From NCBI RefSeq assembly GCF_022482365.1, contig NZ_JAKVPE010000001.1, forward strand, positions 682,001 to 746,000: DNA of 64,000 nt, read 5' to 3'. Source of the stretch: Limosilactobacillus sp. (GTDB lineage Bacteria > Bacillota > Bacilli > Lactobacillales > Lactobacillaceae). Of this stretch, positions 1 through 7,123 are shown in pieces (position 1 is the first letter of the stretch; each line of letters opens with the position of its first letter). The position numbers and the translations under genes are program-made. The notes beneath the pieces are model-generated. The model made no database searches. It saw only the letters and a program-made list of their open reading frames with translations, and had not been told where the DNA came from.

Positions 1-379
1 GGTTAAAAAGCCCCTCCTGTTGGAGCTTCTTTTTCAATTGCTCAAAGGCAACGTACAGCGAGCCAACCCCGTCCGGTTCCATCTGATCGATGTAGATCTG
101 GTAGCGGCCGCTGCGTTCGTACAGGCCGACGTGGCCGACCACCAGCAGCTTCATCCCCTCCTCGGGACGAAACTTAACCTGGCGAAACTCACGCTCAAAC
201 ATCACCGCGTCGATTACGGCATGGTCGTCCTTCAAACTGAAGTACTGATGCCGCTGCCGCAGGCGAAAGTTCGAAAGCTCACCGGTCAGGTAGACGGTCC
301 GCAGGTAAGGGTCGCGGTCAAACTTCAGCTTCAAATACTTCGTCAGCTGGCTGACCGTCAGGTACTTACTCCTATCCAT
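1..379 (-). CDS. xseA: Exodeoxyribonuclease VII large subunit, N-terminal part (cut by window edge)
   Basis: About 126 N-terminal residues are visible, starting [20 protein letters not shown] and continuing through the OB-fold nucleic-acid-binding domain ([34 protein letters not shown]). This is the typical start of the XseA subunit, which with XseB degrades single-stranded DNA into oligonucleotides. The catalytic C-terminal region lies beyond base 1. The start overlaps the folD stop by 8 bases, as in the common Bacillota order nusB-folD-xseA-xseB, so translation is probably coupled to folD. Confidence 0.93.
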   Translation of the reverse strand, partial: MDRSKYLTVSQLTKYLKLKFDRDPYLRTVYLTGELSNFRLRQRHQYFSLKDDHAVIDAVMFEREFRQVKFRPEEGMKLLVVGHVGLYERSGRYQIYIDQMEPDGVGSLYVAFEQLKKKLQQEGLFN

Positions 380-1229
380 TATGCCGCCACTCTGCCATGT
401 CGACGGTCTGCTGCATCAGGCTGGCGATGGTCATTGGGCCAACGCCACCGGGAACGGGCGTGATCAGCTTGGCAACCTTGCTGACATTCTCGAAGTCAAC
501 ATCCCCAGTAAGCTTACCAGATGCCAACCGGTTGATGCCAACATCAATTACCACGGCACCTTCCTTAACGTCCTCTTCCTTAATCAGGTGCGGGGAACCG
601 GCAGCAACGATCAGGATATCTGCCTGGCGGGTAATGGACGGCAGATCAACGGTATGAATGCTGGTCAGGCAGGTCGTGGCGTTGGCATTGTTGAGGAGGG
701 CGGCCATTGGCTTGCCGACCAGGATGCTCCGGCCAACAATCACGGCGTTCTTCCCCTCCAGCTCAACGTTGTAGCGGTCGAACATGGTCATGACGCCCCG
801 CGGGGTGCAGGCTACCGGATAGTGGCCCGGCTGGTTAGCGTACAGCTTGCCGAGGTTCAGCGGGTGCAGGCCGTCCACGTCCTTGTCGGGACGGATGGCA
901 TTGGTGATTGCCAACCCGTCCAGCTGGTCAGGCAGTGGTTCCTGAACCAGGATACCGTCGATTGAATCGTCCGCGTTGTACTGCTCAACGGCGGCCATCA
1001 CCGTCGCCTGGTCGACGTCAGCGGGGAACTTCTTCAGGATCGACTTGAAGCCGAGCTTGGTTGCCTTGCGGTGCTTGTTGCGGGTGTAAATTTCACTCGC
1101 CGGGTCATCACCCACGAGGATCACCACGATTCCGGGCTGAATCCCCTGTTCGAGCAGCTTATCGACCCGCTGCTTGGTCTCCTGATTAACTTCCTTTGCT
1201 AACTGTCTTCCGTCAATAATCTCTGCCAT
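372..1229 (-). CDS. folD: Bifunctional methylenetetrahydrofolate dehydrogenase/cyclohydrolase
   Basis: The 285-residue protein has full family length. It interconverts 5,10-methylene-THF and 10-formyl-THF (via methenyl-THF) in the cytoplasm, using NADP. Visible signatures are the catalytic Tyr48 and Lys52 in [11 protein letters not shown], the [10 protein letters not shown] segment at 91-100, the NADP-binding loop GRSILVGKP at 166-174 and [10 protein letters not shown] near the C-terminus. An AGGAGG ribosome site precedes the ATG. It lies downstream of nusB, from which it is separated by a hairpin, and overlaps xseA. Confidence 0.97.
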   Translation of the reverse strand: MAEIIDGRQLAKEVNQETKQRVDKLLEQGIQPGIVVILVGDDPASEIYTRNKHRKATKLGFKSILKKFPADVDQATVMAAVEQYNADDSIDGILVQEPLPDQLDGLAITNAIRPDKDVDGLHPLNLGKLYANQPGHYPVACTPRGVMTMFDRYNVELEGKNAVIVGRSILVGKPMAALLNNANATTCLTSIHTVDLPSITRQADILIVAAGSPHLIKEEDVKEGAVVIDVGINRLASGKLTGDVDFENVSKVAKLITPVPGGVGPMTIASLMQQTVDMAEWRHNG

Positions 1230-1308
1230 TATAAATCCTCCTCTAAAAAACTAGATATCGGTCTTTATTCTAACATGTTTTACGCCTTTAACGGAACTAT
1301 TCCATAGT

Positions 1309-1349
1309 AAAACGCTGATTTCGTTCGTTTTTGAAGAAATCAGCGTTTT
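1309..1349 (-). terminator. Terminator-like hairpin after nusB
   Basis: A perfect 14-base inverted repeat (AAAACGCTGATTTC and its complement) surrounds a 13-base loop between the nusB stop and the folD start. On the minus strand the 3' arm ends in a short T run, so it probably attenuates read-through from nusB into folD rather than stopping it fully. Confidence 0.6.
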
Positions 1350-1355
1350 GTTAGC

Positions 1356-1766
1356 TTACTTTTCCAACTGTTGTTCGAACTTCCCCAGGGCACCGTTGAT
1401 GAACTTGCGGGACTTGTCGTTGCTGAAGGTCTTGGTGAGCTCCAGGGCCTCATTAATCGCTACGGCAGTTGGTACATCATCAACGTACTGCATTTCAAAC
1501 AGGGCTAACCGCAAAATTACCAGGTCGGGCTTGGCAAGGCGCCCGATCGTCCAACCGGAGGCCAGCAATGAGCTGATTTCTTGATCAAGCTCGCCCTGAT
1601 GTTCGGAAACTCCCTCGACCAGGGTCTGCAGGTAGGCGGGAATCTCCTTGCGGTCGTGATGCGGAATCGACTGGTAGATCGTCGCTAAGTCCGCGTCAGA
1701 ATCGGTCTGCAACGCGAACAAAACCTGAAAGGCTTCCTCACGAATCTGGTGTCGATTTAAGCTCAT
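1356..1766 (-). CDS. nusB: Transcription antitermination protein NusB
   Basis: A 136-residue all-helical NusB protein. The N-terminus MSLNRHQIREEAFQVLFAL is the classic family start, and ELTKTFSNDKSRKFINGALGK is the conserved C-terminal segment. NusB joins NusE (S10) on the boxA sequence of rRNA transcripts and promotes antitermination. The start overlaps the stop of the upstream Asp23-family gene in an ATGA arrangement, which indicates translational coupling. The asp23-nusB-folD order is conserved in lactobacilli. Confidence 0.96.
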   Translation of the reverse strand: MSLNRHQIREEAFQVLFALQTDSDADLATIYQSIPHHDRKEIPAYLQTLVEGVSEHQGELDQEISSLLASGWTIGRLAKPDLVILRLALFEMQYVDDVPTAVAINEALELTKTFSNDKSRKFINGALGKFEQQLEK

Positions 1767-2209
1767 TGATTGTTCCCCGCTTCCTTGTCATCTTTCTTTT
1801 CGCCAAAAATATCGTTCGGGTCCACGGACTGGTCCTGTTCTGCAGCCACCACGCCCTTGACGTGCACGTTGACCTCAGTAACCTTCAGACTGGTCATCAG
1901 GGCCACCTGCTGCTTAATCCGCTTCTGGATCAGTTCAGCAACCTTCGGAACGGAAACCCCGTATTCAACGTAAACGTCGACGTCAATCGTCAAGTCGTCA
2001 TTGTTGTTGACAATTTTTACGCCACGCCGAAAGTCAGAACGGCCCAGCAGCTCACTGACGCTGCTGGCAAAGGAGCCGTACATCTTGGAGACGCCCTCTA
2101 CCTCGCTGGCGGCAATACCAGCGATGATTTCTAATACCCGTGGGGCGATCTGGATCGTTCCCAGGCTTTGATCATCGTTATTGAGGATAATCTTTGAATC
2201 TTCTGCCAT
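1763..2209 (-). CDS. Asp23/Gls24 family envelope stress response protein
   Basis: 148 residues belonging to the Asp23/Gls24 (DUF322) family: the N-terminal GTIQIAPRVLEIIAGIAASEVEGVSKMYG, then a strand-rich core (IDVDVYVEYGVSVPKVAELIQKRI) and TEVNVHVKGV. The tail of about 25 residues is charged and rich in D/N/K. It is the YqhY-type member that normally sits next to nusB; related proteins are membrane-anchored by a partner or affect fatty-acid metabolism, but the role here is not shown. AGTGGAGGAC precedes the ATG. Confidence 0.93.
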   Translation of the reverse strand: MAEDSKIILNNDDQSLGTIQIAPRVLEIIAGIAASEVEGVSKMYGSFASSVSELLGRSDFRRGVKIVNNNDDLTIDVDVYVEYGVSVPKVAELIQKRIKQQVALMTSLKVTEVNVHVKGVVAAEQDQSVDPNDIFGEKKDDKEAGNNQ

Positions 2210-2255
2210 TATTAGTCCTCCACTTCTCTTCGCGATTAGGGATCACCCTAATTTT

Positions 2256-2285
2256 AGATTACTTATTCTATTTTGCACTAAACAA
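2256..2285 (-). promoter_or_regulatory. Putative promoter of the asp23-nusB-folD operon
   Basis: On the minus strand TTGTTT (2280-2285) lies 18 bases from TAATCT (2256-2261). A short inverted repeat, ATTAGGG/CCCTAAT, lies just downstream at about 2234-2253 and could be an operator or a leader hairpin. Confidence 0.4.
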
Positions 2286-2294
2286 CCCTAAAAA

Positions 2295-2990
2295 TCAATG
2301 TTCACCGGTCAGTTGGAAGCTGTCGATCAGCTTGGAATGATGATTATACCAGTCGTGAATCACCAGGTCCAGCTGGTGTACCCGGAATTCGCCAAAGGGC
2401 AGCTGAGCATCCGCCTTCAACCGTTGCAGCAATTGTGTCCGTTGCTCCAGGGGATGGGCAAAGCGGGCTACTGTGACGTGTCCCGAAATCGTCGGGTAGC
2501 GTTCCGCCAGCGGCAGGCCCGCGTCTGCCAGGCGTTTACGCAACTCCTGACGGAAGACGGCGAGGTTGGCGGAGTAGGTTCCCTTCACCATGATGGCACC
2601 AGGACTGGCGATCAGACCCGCCAACTGCCAGTCGAATGGTGCGGTCTGGGCAGCCAACTTTTGAACGACGGCACAGTATTCTTTGAGGGGAACCGTTGAC
2701 CAGTCAATATCGGGCCGGGCGCCTAGCAGGTCCATGACGGTGATGTGCATGTCCGCGGCCGGGTAGTAATAGCTATCCGGCGCTAATTGTTTCAAGCTCT
2801 GCAAGCTGAAGCTGATGTTGCGACTCAGGTGGGCGGGCAGGTGAATGAGCAGGGTTAATCCGCGCCGCCCATCTATTTTTTGCCCCGCCAGGTAGGAATC
2901 AAGCTCCTCTTTTCCCTGCTCGATGGCGCTTCGTCCCCGCTCATCGATGGCAGCATAGAGGCGGGCAAGCTCTTCCATTTTATTAATCAT
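2295..2990 (-). CDS. 2'-5' RNA ligase-like 2H phosphoesterase superfamily protein
   Basis: 231 residues with the two HxT motifs that define 2H phosphoesterases: H82-I-T84 and H171-V-T173, about 88 residues apart as expected. Relatives hydrolyse or ligate 2',5'- or cyclic phosphodiester bonds in RNA or nucleotides; the substrate here cannot be inferred. The start codon overlaps the end of the upstream peptidase gene by 8 bases, with GGTGAT as ribosome site, so the two are co-translated. This slot between the peptidase and asp23 usually holds efp in related bacteria. Confidence 0.85.
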   Translation of the reverse strand: MINKMEELARLYAAIDERGRSAIEQGKEELDSYLAGQKIDGRRGLTLLIHLPAHLSRNISFSLQSLKQLAPDSYYYPAADMHITVMDLLGARPDIDWSTVPLKEYCAVVQKLAAQTAPFDWQLAGLIASPGAIMVKGTYSANLAVFRQELRKRLADAGLPLAERYPTISGHVTVARFAHPLEQRTQLLQRLKADAQLPFGEFRVHQLDLVIHDWYNHHSKLIDSFQLTGEH

Positions 2991-4059
2991 CGACGATCAC
3001 CAGCTCGGTCGGCGCCGTCGTCAATACCCGCGGTCCGCCGTGGGTTACCACCACGTCGTCCTCAATTCGGACCCCACCGAGCTCTGGAACATAGATGCCG
3101 GGTTCGACCGTGAGCACCTCGTTGTTGACCAGCTGAACGTCGCTGGCATTGGGGCCATAGCTGGCAGGCAACTCGTGGACGGCCAGGCCGATACCATGGC
3201 CCATTCCGTGGTTAAATTCGTCATCATAACCGGCGTCGGCAATCACCTGCCGGCCCGCTGCATCCAGCTTGTCCCCGTGAATGCCCACCTGAACATGATC
3301 GATCACCTGCTGACGAGCGGTGTTGACGATCTCGTAAATGTCCCGCAGTTCCGGATCGATGGAGCCGACGGCAAAGGTCCGCGTCATATCGGCGGTGTAG
3401 CCATCAACAAAGTAGCCAAAGTCAAGGGTTACGACGTCGCCATCGGCAATCAACTTATCACTGGCCGTCGCATGCGGCTTGGCCGAATTGGCACCGCTGG
3501 CCACAATCGTCGGGAAGGAAGCGCCACTTGCGCCATGCTCCTTCATCCAGAAGTCGAGCCGGTTGGCCAACTGGCGCTCGCTGATTCCTGGATGAACCTG
3601 GGTCAGCAGGTACTGATAACCCTGACTGGCCAGGTCGGCAGCTCGTTGCAGCCGAGCAAGTTCATCGCTGTCCTTGATCAGCCGCATCTTCTCAATCAGG
3701 TTGGTAAAAGGAACGATGTCTGCTTCCATCACCTCGTCCAAGATGTCGTAGAGGCGGTAGGAAACCGTATCCTCATAGCCCAGCACCGTTACCTTAAGGG
3801 CCTTGCAGATTCGATTGAGGGCCCCGTAGTAATCGCGGGTGATCGTCGCCACAACCTCATCGTTTTCGAACTCGGCTAAGGCCAGCTCGTAACGATCATC
3901 AGAAACGATGATCGCATTGTTGGTCGTGACGAGCAGGTAGCCATCGCCAGCCATCAGTTGAAAGCCGGTTAGGTAAAAGATGTTTGCGGGATCGGTAATG
4001 ACAAAGGCGTCCAAGTACAGCTTGGGCAAGCGCTTTTGTAGACGTTCAATTCGGGTCAT
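2983..4059 (-). CDS. pepP: Xaa-Pro peptidase, M24 family
   Basis: 358 residues with the pita-bread M24 fold. The five dinuclear metal ligands are visible: D213 and D224 (TLDFG, TADMTR), H288 (MGHGIG), E319 (VEPGIY) and E333 (RIED). The N-terminal 120 residues are the creatinase-like domain. It should remove N-terminal residues preceding proline in cytoplasmic peptides. The ATG at 4059 is chosen because GGAGGA lies 6 bases upstream; an in-frame start 18 codons earlier has no ribosome site. Dipeptidase versus aminopeptidase specificity is not settled. Confidence 0.92.
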   Translation of the reverse strand: MTRIERLQKRLPKLYLDAFVITDPANIFYLTGFQLMAGDGYLLVTTNNAIIVSDDRYELALAEFENDEVVATITRDYYGALNRICKALKVTVLGYEDTVSYRLYDILDEVMEADIVPFTNLIEKMRLIKDSDELARLQRAADLASQGYQYLLTQVHPGISERQLANRLDFWMKEHGASGASFPTIVASGANSAKPHATASDKLIADGDVVTLDFGYFVDGYTADMTRTFAVGSIDPELRDIYEIVNTARQQVIDHVQVGIHGDKLDAAGRQVIADAGYDDEFNHGMGHGIGLAVHELPASYGPNASDVQLVNNEVLTVEPGIYVPELGGVRIEDDVVVTHGGPRVLTTAPTELVIVDD

Positions 4060-4086
4060 TGTTTTCTCCTCCAGCCGTTTTCTTCC

Positions 4087-4113
4087 ATTATACTTTAGAA
4101 TTCGGGTAAACAA
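4087..4113 (-). promoter_or_regulatory. Putative promoter of the peptidase gene
   Basis: A perfect TATAAT (4087-4092, minus strand) lies 15 bases from a weak TTGTTT. It follows directly on the rpmA terminator, the expected place for a new transcription start. Spacing is short, so the -35 assignment is uncertain. Confidence 0.4.
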
Positions 4114-4142
4114 AAAAGCACCGCTCTAATAAGCAGTGCTTC
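4112..4142 (-). terminator. Rho-independent terminator of rplU-prp-rpmA
   Basis: On the minus strand GAAGCACTGCT pairs with AGCGGTGCTT around a 6-base loop and is followed by six T. It lies 7 bases downstream of the rpmA stop. Confidence 0.85.
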
Positions 4143-4149
4143 TTATTGA

Positions 4150-4431
4150 TTAAGCTTCAACCGGGTAAACGGATACCTTACGGTTGTCACGGCCCATGCG
4201 TTCAAACTTAACAACACCGGCGATCTTTGCGTAAAGGGTATCGTCACCACCACGGCCGACATTTTCACCTGGGTGAATGTGCGTACCACGTTGACGGTAG
4301 ATGATTGAGCCAGCAGTTACGACAGAACCATCAGCAGCCTTGGTACCAAGACGACGACCAGCTGAGTTCCGACCGTTGGCAGTGGAACCGCCCCCCTTGT
4401 GGTGGGAGAAGAATTGCAAATCCATAATCAT
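4150..4431 (-). CDS. rpmA: Ribosomal protein L27 with a cleavable N-terminus
   Basis: 93 residues, full L27 length ([39 protein letters not shown]). The first residues, [14 protein letters not shown], contain the LQFF motif at 5-8 after which the Prp protease cuts in Staphylococcus and other Bacillota, exposing the mature N-terminus that reaches the peptidyl transferase centre. The prp gene is immediately upstream. GGAGGTGAACAACT precedes the first ATG, which keeps the pro-sequence in frame. Confidence 0.97.
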   Translation of the reverse strand: MIMDLQFFSHHKGGGSTANGRNSAGRRLGTKAADGSVVTAGSIIYRQRGTHIHPGENVGRGGDDTLYAKIAGVVKFERMGRDNRKVSVYPVEA

Positions 4432-4454
4432 AGTTGTTCACCTCCGGAAATGAA

Positions 4455-4778
4455 CTATTTTAACATTTGAACTTCAATGTTATCAGGATAGCTTTCCTGG
4501 ATGTCTAAAAGGCCATTCTGGAAAGTTGTAAGCAGGAGCTGACTATCGTGGTCCACTCCCAACCCGGTGACCTCCAAAAAGCCACCGTTAGCACTGTCCT
4601 GCTTCACCTGCGGCTGGGACTTTACAACCTGTTCCAAACCGTTGATCGTGGAGATTGACAGTGCCGAGACCGCTGCACAGACGATGTCCTGACCATAAGG
4701 ACCAGCATCGGCATGCCCGGTCATCTTAAAAGCGGTGATTCGCTGATTCGCATCATGCTGAAAGCTTGCGTGAATCAT
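4455..4778 (-). CDS. prp: Ribosomal-processing cysteine protease Prp (YsxB)
   Basis: 107 residues between rplU and rpmA, the universal place of prp in Bacillota. The catalytic pair is visible as H22 (TGHADAGPYGQ) and C34 (DIVCAAVSAL). It removes the N-terminal extension of L27, which is essential in Staphylococcus aureus. A GGAGGTGAG ribosome site precedes the ATG. Previously annotated in many genomes as a DUF464 protein. Confidence 0.95.
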   Translation of the reverse strand: MIHASFQHDANQRITAFKMTGHADAGPYGQDIVCAAVSALSISTINGLEQVVKSQPQVKQDSANGGFLEVTGLGVDHDSQLLLTTFQNGLLDIQESYPDNIEVQMLK

Positions 4779-4793
4779 GACCTCACCTCCGCA

Positions 4794-5102
4794 TTAAGCG
4801 TTAATCTTGTCGATCGTTACCTTAGTGTATGGTTGACGGTGACCTTGCTTAGTGTGGGTGTGCTTCTTTGGCTTGTACTTGAAGGTTACAACCTTCTTTT
4901 CCTTGCCTTGCTTTTCAACAGTACCTTCAACAGCGGCACCGTCAACGTATGGCGTACCAATCTTGGTGTCGTCACCGCTGACCAGGATTACCTTGTCAAA
5001 AGTTACCTTGTCACCCTGCTTAGCATCAAGCTTTTCAACGAAGATTGACTTACCTTCTTCAACCTTGTATTGCTTGCCGCCAGTAACAATAATTGCGTAC
5101 AT
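4794..5102 (-). CDS. rplU: Ribosomal protein L21
   Basis: 102 residues, typical for L21: [19 protein letters not shown] at the start, the lysine-rich [22 protein letters not shown] loop, and [10 protein letters not shown] at the end. The ATG at 5102 follows AGGAGGTGCACAAT; an in-frame upstream extension of 38 codons corresponds to the leader and lacks a ribosome site. First gene of rplU-prp-rpmA. Confidence 0.97.
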   Translation of the reverse strand: MYAIIVTGGKQYKVEEGKSIFVEKLDAKQGDKVTFDKVILVSGDDTKIGTPYVDGAAVEGTVEKQGKEKKVVTFKYKPKKHTHTKQGHRQPYTKVTIDKINA

Positions 5103-5201
5103 ATTGTGCACCTCCTTAATATCTAAGACTCGCCGAATCAAGCAGCTAATGCTTTGAACTTGATAACGCGCGGTTGTAGTTGTTGGTTCACAAATACAAC
5201 G
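5103..5201 (-). promoter_or_regulatory. Presumptive ribosomal protein L21 leader
   Basis: About 100 bases of non-coding transcript separate the promoter from rplU. The complementary segments AACTTGAT.. (near 5157-5165) and ATTCGGCGAG just before the ribosome site allow folding around the Shine-Dalgarno sequence. Bacillota rplU operons carry a conserved L21 autoregulatory leader at this position, so the call rests on position and length; I did not match the covariance model. Confidence 0.5.
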
Positions 5202-5207
5202 TTTGTA

Positions 5208-5236
5208 TAATAGCAAATTTTATGAGCAGCGTCAAC
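5208..5236 (-). promoter_or_regulatory. Promoter of rplU-prp-rpmA
   Basis: Minus strand TTGACG (5231-5236), 17-base spacer, TATTAT (5208-5213). A near-consensus sigma-A promoter with ideal spacing. Confidence 0.8.
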
Positions 5237-5245
5237 CAAAAAGTT

Positions 5246-5280
5246 AAAAAACGGCAGTCACCGCTACAGTGACTGTCGTC
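5246..5280 (-). terminator. Terminator of the TetR-family gene
   Basis: Minus strand ACGACAGTCAC and GTGACTGCCGT form a stem around TGTAGCG, followed by six T. It lies 13 bases past the regulator stop codon and just upstream of the rplU promoter. Confidence 0.85.
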
Positions 5281-5292
5281 AGACCGTTCTGG

Positions 5293-5937
5293 CTAGATCT
5301 CTTCTAAAACCGACTCTTTCTCGCCACCAAAAAAGTCGACTAGCGGAGCGCCCTCCCGGTTAAGCGTATCAAACATCTTCTCGGTGCTCTGGGTCATGTA
5401 GCGTGAGGTGTAGATCATTTCATCCTCAAGCCAGTGACTGATTAATCCAAGAAACGCTGAAACAATGAAGGAAATCTGCAAATTTACAGGGACCATAAGC
5501 TGTTTTTGATTATCATTAACAACATTACCATAAGTGGTCAAATAATCGGCCAAGCGATTGTAGAACTGTTCGTAGAAGCCGGTATTATTTTCGTTATTCA
5601 AAAGAACATCAAAAATATCGGCATTGTTTTCAATATACTGAAATGCCTTCTGCAGAGAAATTACCTGCACCGTCCGCTCTTTTGACAAGCTATAGTCCTC
5701 GCTATCAACCATTACCTGGTCAAAGAAGTCATCAAGGATGTCCTTCATGGCAGACTCAATAAAGTCTTGTTTGTCACGATAATGGAGATAGAAAGTTCCT
5801 CGGGTGATGTTGGCAGTTTCAGTGATCTTCTGCACGCTAATATTTTCGATCTTTTCACGACGCATCAGATAAACAAGAGCCTTGCGTAAACTATTACGAG
5901 TTTTGATCACGCGCGGGTCTGTTTTATTAACAGCCAT
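5293..5937 (-). CDS. TetR/AcrR family transcriptional regulator
   Basis: 214 residues. The N-terminal 65 residues form a TetR helix-turn-helix: ALVYLMRREKIENISVQKI, then ETANITRGTFYLHYRDKQDF, where the recognition helix ends in the FYLHYRDK signature. The remainder is the helical ligand/dimer domain. It stands alone with its own terminator and no adjacent transporter, so its target and ligand are unknown. About 180 A+T-rich bases separate it from tRNA-Arg; these probably hold its promoter and any operator, though none is distinct. Confidence 0.93.
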   Translation of the reverse strand: MAVNKTDPRVIKTRNSLRKALVYLMRREKIENISVQKITETANITRGTFYLHYRDKQDFIESAMKDILDDFFDQVMVDSEDYSLSKERTVQVISLQKAFQYIENNADIFDVLLNNENNTGFYEQFYNRLADYLTTYGNVVNDNQKQLMVPVNLQISFIVSAFLGLISHWLEDEMIYTSRYMTQSTEKMFDTLNREGAPLVDFFGGEKESVLEEI

Positions 5938-6121
5938 AAATCATCATCCCTTCATTATAAGCTTAAGTTCCCCCTTATTGATATACTTCTACCTATGTAA
6001 AGTATAATGACTATGAAAGCGCTTTGTCAAATAATAAGGCTATTTATTCTAATAAAAAAATTATAGAGGATGAAAGGCCGTTGACATGACTGGTAAACAG
6101 ATTATATACTTAATTCTGTTT

Positions 6122-6195
6122 GGGACGATAGCTCAATTGGATAGAGCATCGGTCTTCTAAACCGAAGGTTGTGGGTTCAATCCCCACTCGTCTCA
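6122..6195 (+). tRNA. tRNA-Arg (anticodon TCT)
   Basis: A 74-base cloverleaf: acceptor GGGACGA pairs with TCGTCTC (one G-T pair), discriminator A, D-arm GCTC/GAGC, anticodon stem TCGGT/ACCGA with loop CTTCTAA giving anticodon TCT at 6156-6158, T-arm GTGGG TTCAATC CCCAC. The CCA end is not encoded. It decodes AGA. It lies alone, not in a tRNA cluster. Confidence 0.96.
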
Positions 6196-6242
6196 TTGAA
6201 TCCGAGCTAAAAAAGCCCGGTATATCAACATTTAAAAATTTA

Positions 6243-6275
6243 ATGGTGTGCAGAAAGTGTGCCATTGGTGTGTCA
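6243..6275 (+). repeat. Three imperfect GTGTG repeats in the tRNA-Arg 3' flank
   Basis: GGTGTGCAG, AGTGTGCCA and GGTGTGTCA follow each other at 11-13 base spacing between the tRNA and its terminator. Such short repeats are compatible with an old recombinase attachment site or the end of a lost integrase gene, but no duplicated tRNA 3' end was found in the window. Confidence 0.3.
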
Positions 6276-6308
6276 AAGCTTCAGTTTCTTGGAAATTGAG
6301 GCTTTTTT
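6276..6308 (+). terminator. Terminator downstream of tRNA-Arg
   Basis: A 12-pair stem (AAGCTTCAGTTT with AAATTGAGGCTT) with loop CTTGG runs into six T. Confidence 0.8.
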
Positions 6309-6371
6309 ATGTTCATTTAGTTAATAATTGTTTAAGATCACCCAATTAATGTTACAAACTCATTGCAAATT

Positions 6372-6399
6372 TTGGCATTAGTAACAATAATGTTATATA
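6372..6399 (+). promoter_or_regulatory. Putative promoter of the 38-residue peptide gene
   Basis: TTGGCA (6372-6377), 16-base spacer, TATATA (6394-6399), 25 bases before the start codon. Confidence 0.4.
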
Positions 6400-6423
6400 G
6401 AAGATGTTTTGAGGTGATTAATT

Positions 6424-6540
6424 ATGTTACCATTTGCAATTATTGTTTTAATTTTAGTTGGCTCAATCGTCGGCAACGTGATTTCCAATCTTCAGGAACC
6501 TGGCAAGCACAGTGCTGCCGCCCACGATCGAAACGCGTAA
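6424..6540 (+). CDS. Small membrane peptide, 38 residues, function unknown
   Basis: The frame begins MLPFAIIVLILVGSIVGNVI and ends with a polar tail (SNLQEPGKHSAAAHDRNA). It predicts one N-terminal membrane helix at about residues 3-20 and a short polar C-terminus. GAGGTG lies 8 bases before the ATG, a promoter lies upstream and a strong terminator follows the stop, so it has the layout of a complete gene. No antitoxin-like partner or antisense RNA is evident. I do not recognise a named family. Confidence 0.6.
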   Translation: MLPFAIIVLILVGSIVGNVISNLQEPGKHSAAAHDRNA

Positions 6541-6555
6541 TTTGATTTACTTCAT

Positions 6556-6594
6556 AAAAAAGATCCTGGTTCAAAAATGAATCAGGATCTTTTT
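6556..6594. terminator. Bidirectional terminator
   Basis: AAAAAGATCCTG..CAGGATCTTTTT with an inner TTC/GAA pairing. It serves the small peptide gene on the plus strand and the 174-residue protein gene on the minus strand. Confidence 0.85.
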
Positions 6595-6596
6595 AT

Positions 6597-7121
6597 CTAT
6601 TCGGCGAACTCAGCGTGTAAGTCCCGCATCAACTGCTGGTAACTTGTCTCGATATCAGCTGGTTGAAGGCCAAAATCAACTATTCCCATCTTGAGCAGGA
6701 GGTGCCAGGCGTGGCGAAAGTCCTCCTGACGATGGCTATAGTAGGCCCCGCTCAAGAAATGTTTGACCGCCAGGTATTCCTTATTGAGGTCCGCCAACTT
6801 GGTCGAAGGCTGGGCCTTAACAATCCGCTGCCAGGTTGGCTCGTCCATCACCACCAGCTGGGTCCACTGTTGCTTGGCACTGTACAAGAGCATCAAGGCT
6901 AGGCTCTTCAGGTAGTGATCTTTAAGTCCCGCGCGATCAACCGGCGCCTTGGTGAGCACCTTTGCCCAGGCCCCATCTTCGGCAAAGGCCGCTAGCTGCG
7001 TATCAAGCCAAACGATGATCGTCTGCCGACGCGCGTCTGGGCCAATCAACAGTTCCTGGTGATCGTCAATCGCGTATTCCAAGTCGACCACCGCGTGCAG
7101 CATCTTCGTAATATCTAACAC
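6597..7121 (-). CDS. Uncharacterised 174-residue helical protein, possibly a degenerate dUTPase-like fold
   Basis: Almost wholly helical by sequence. It starts at GTG with AAGGA upstream, 3 bases after the preceding gene. The order of segments (MLDITKMLHAVVDLEYAIDD; VWLDTQLAAFAEDGAWAKVL; KDHYLKSLALMLLYSA; a C-terminal KEYLAVKHFLSGAYY..LLLKMGIVDFGLQPADIETSYQQL) recalls the all-alpha dimeric dUTPase family (dUTPase_2). The acidic metal-binding residues expected in helices 2 and 3 (ExxE and ExxD) are mostly absent, so catalysis is doubtful. Last gene of a three-gene operon; the family assignment is a weak inference. Confidence 0.7.
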   Translation of the reverse strand: MLDITKMLHAVVDLEYAIDDHQELLIGPDARRQTIIVWLDTQLAAFAEDGAWAKVLTKAPVDRAGLKDHYLKSLALMLLYSAKQQWTQLVVMDEPTWQRIVKAQPSTKLADLNKEYLAVKHFLSGAYYSHRQEDFRHAWHLLLKMGIVDFGLQPADIETSYQQLMRDLHAEFAE

Positions 7122-7123
7122 AA

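Noticed and set aside
6196-6423. Integrated prophage or genomic island at tRNA-Arg
   Set aside because: No integrase gene, no duplication of the tRNA 3' end and ordinary flanking genes; only short repeats remain.
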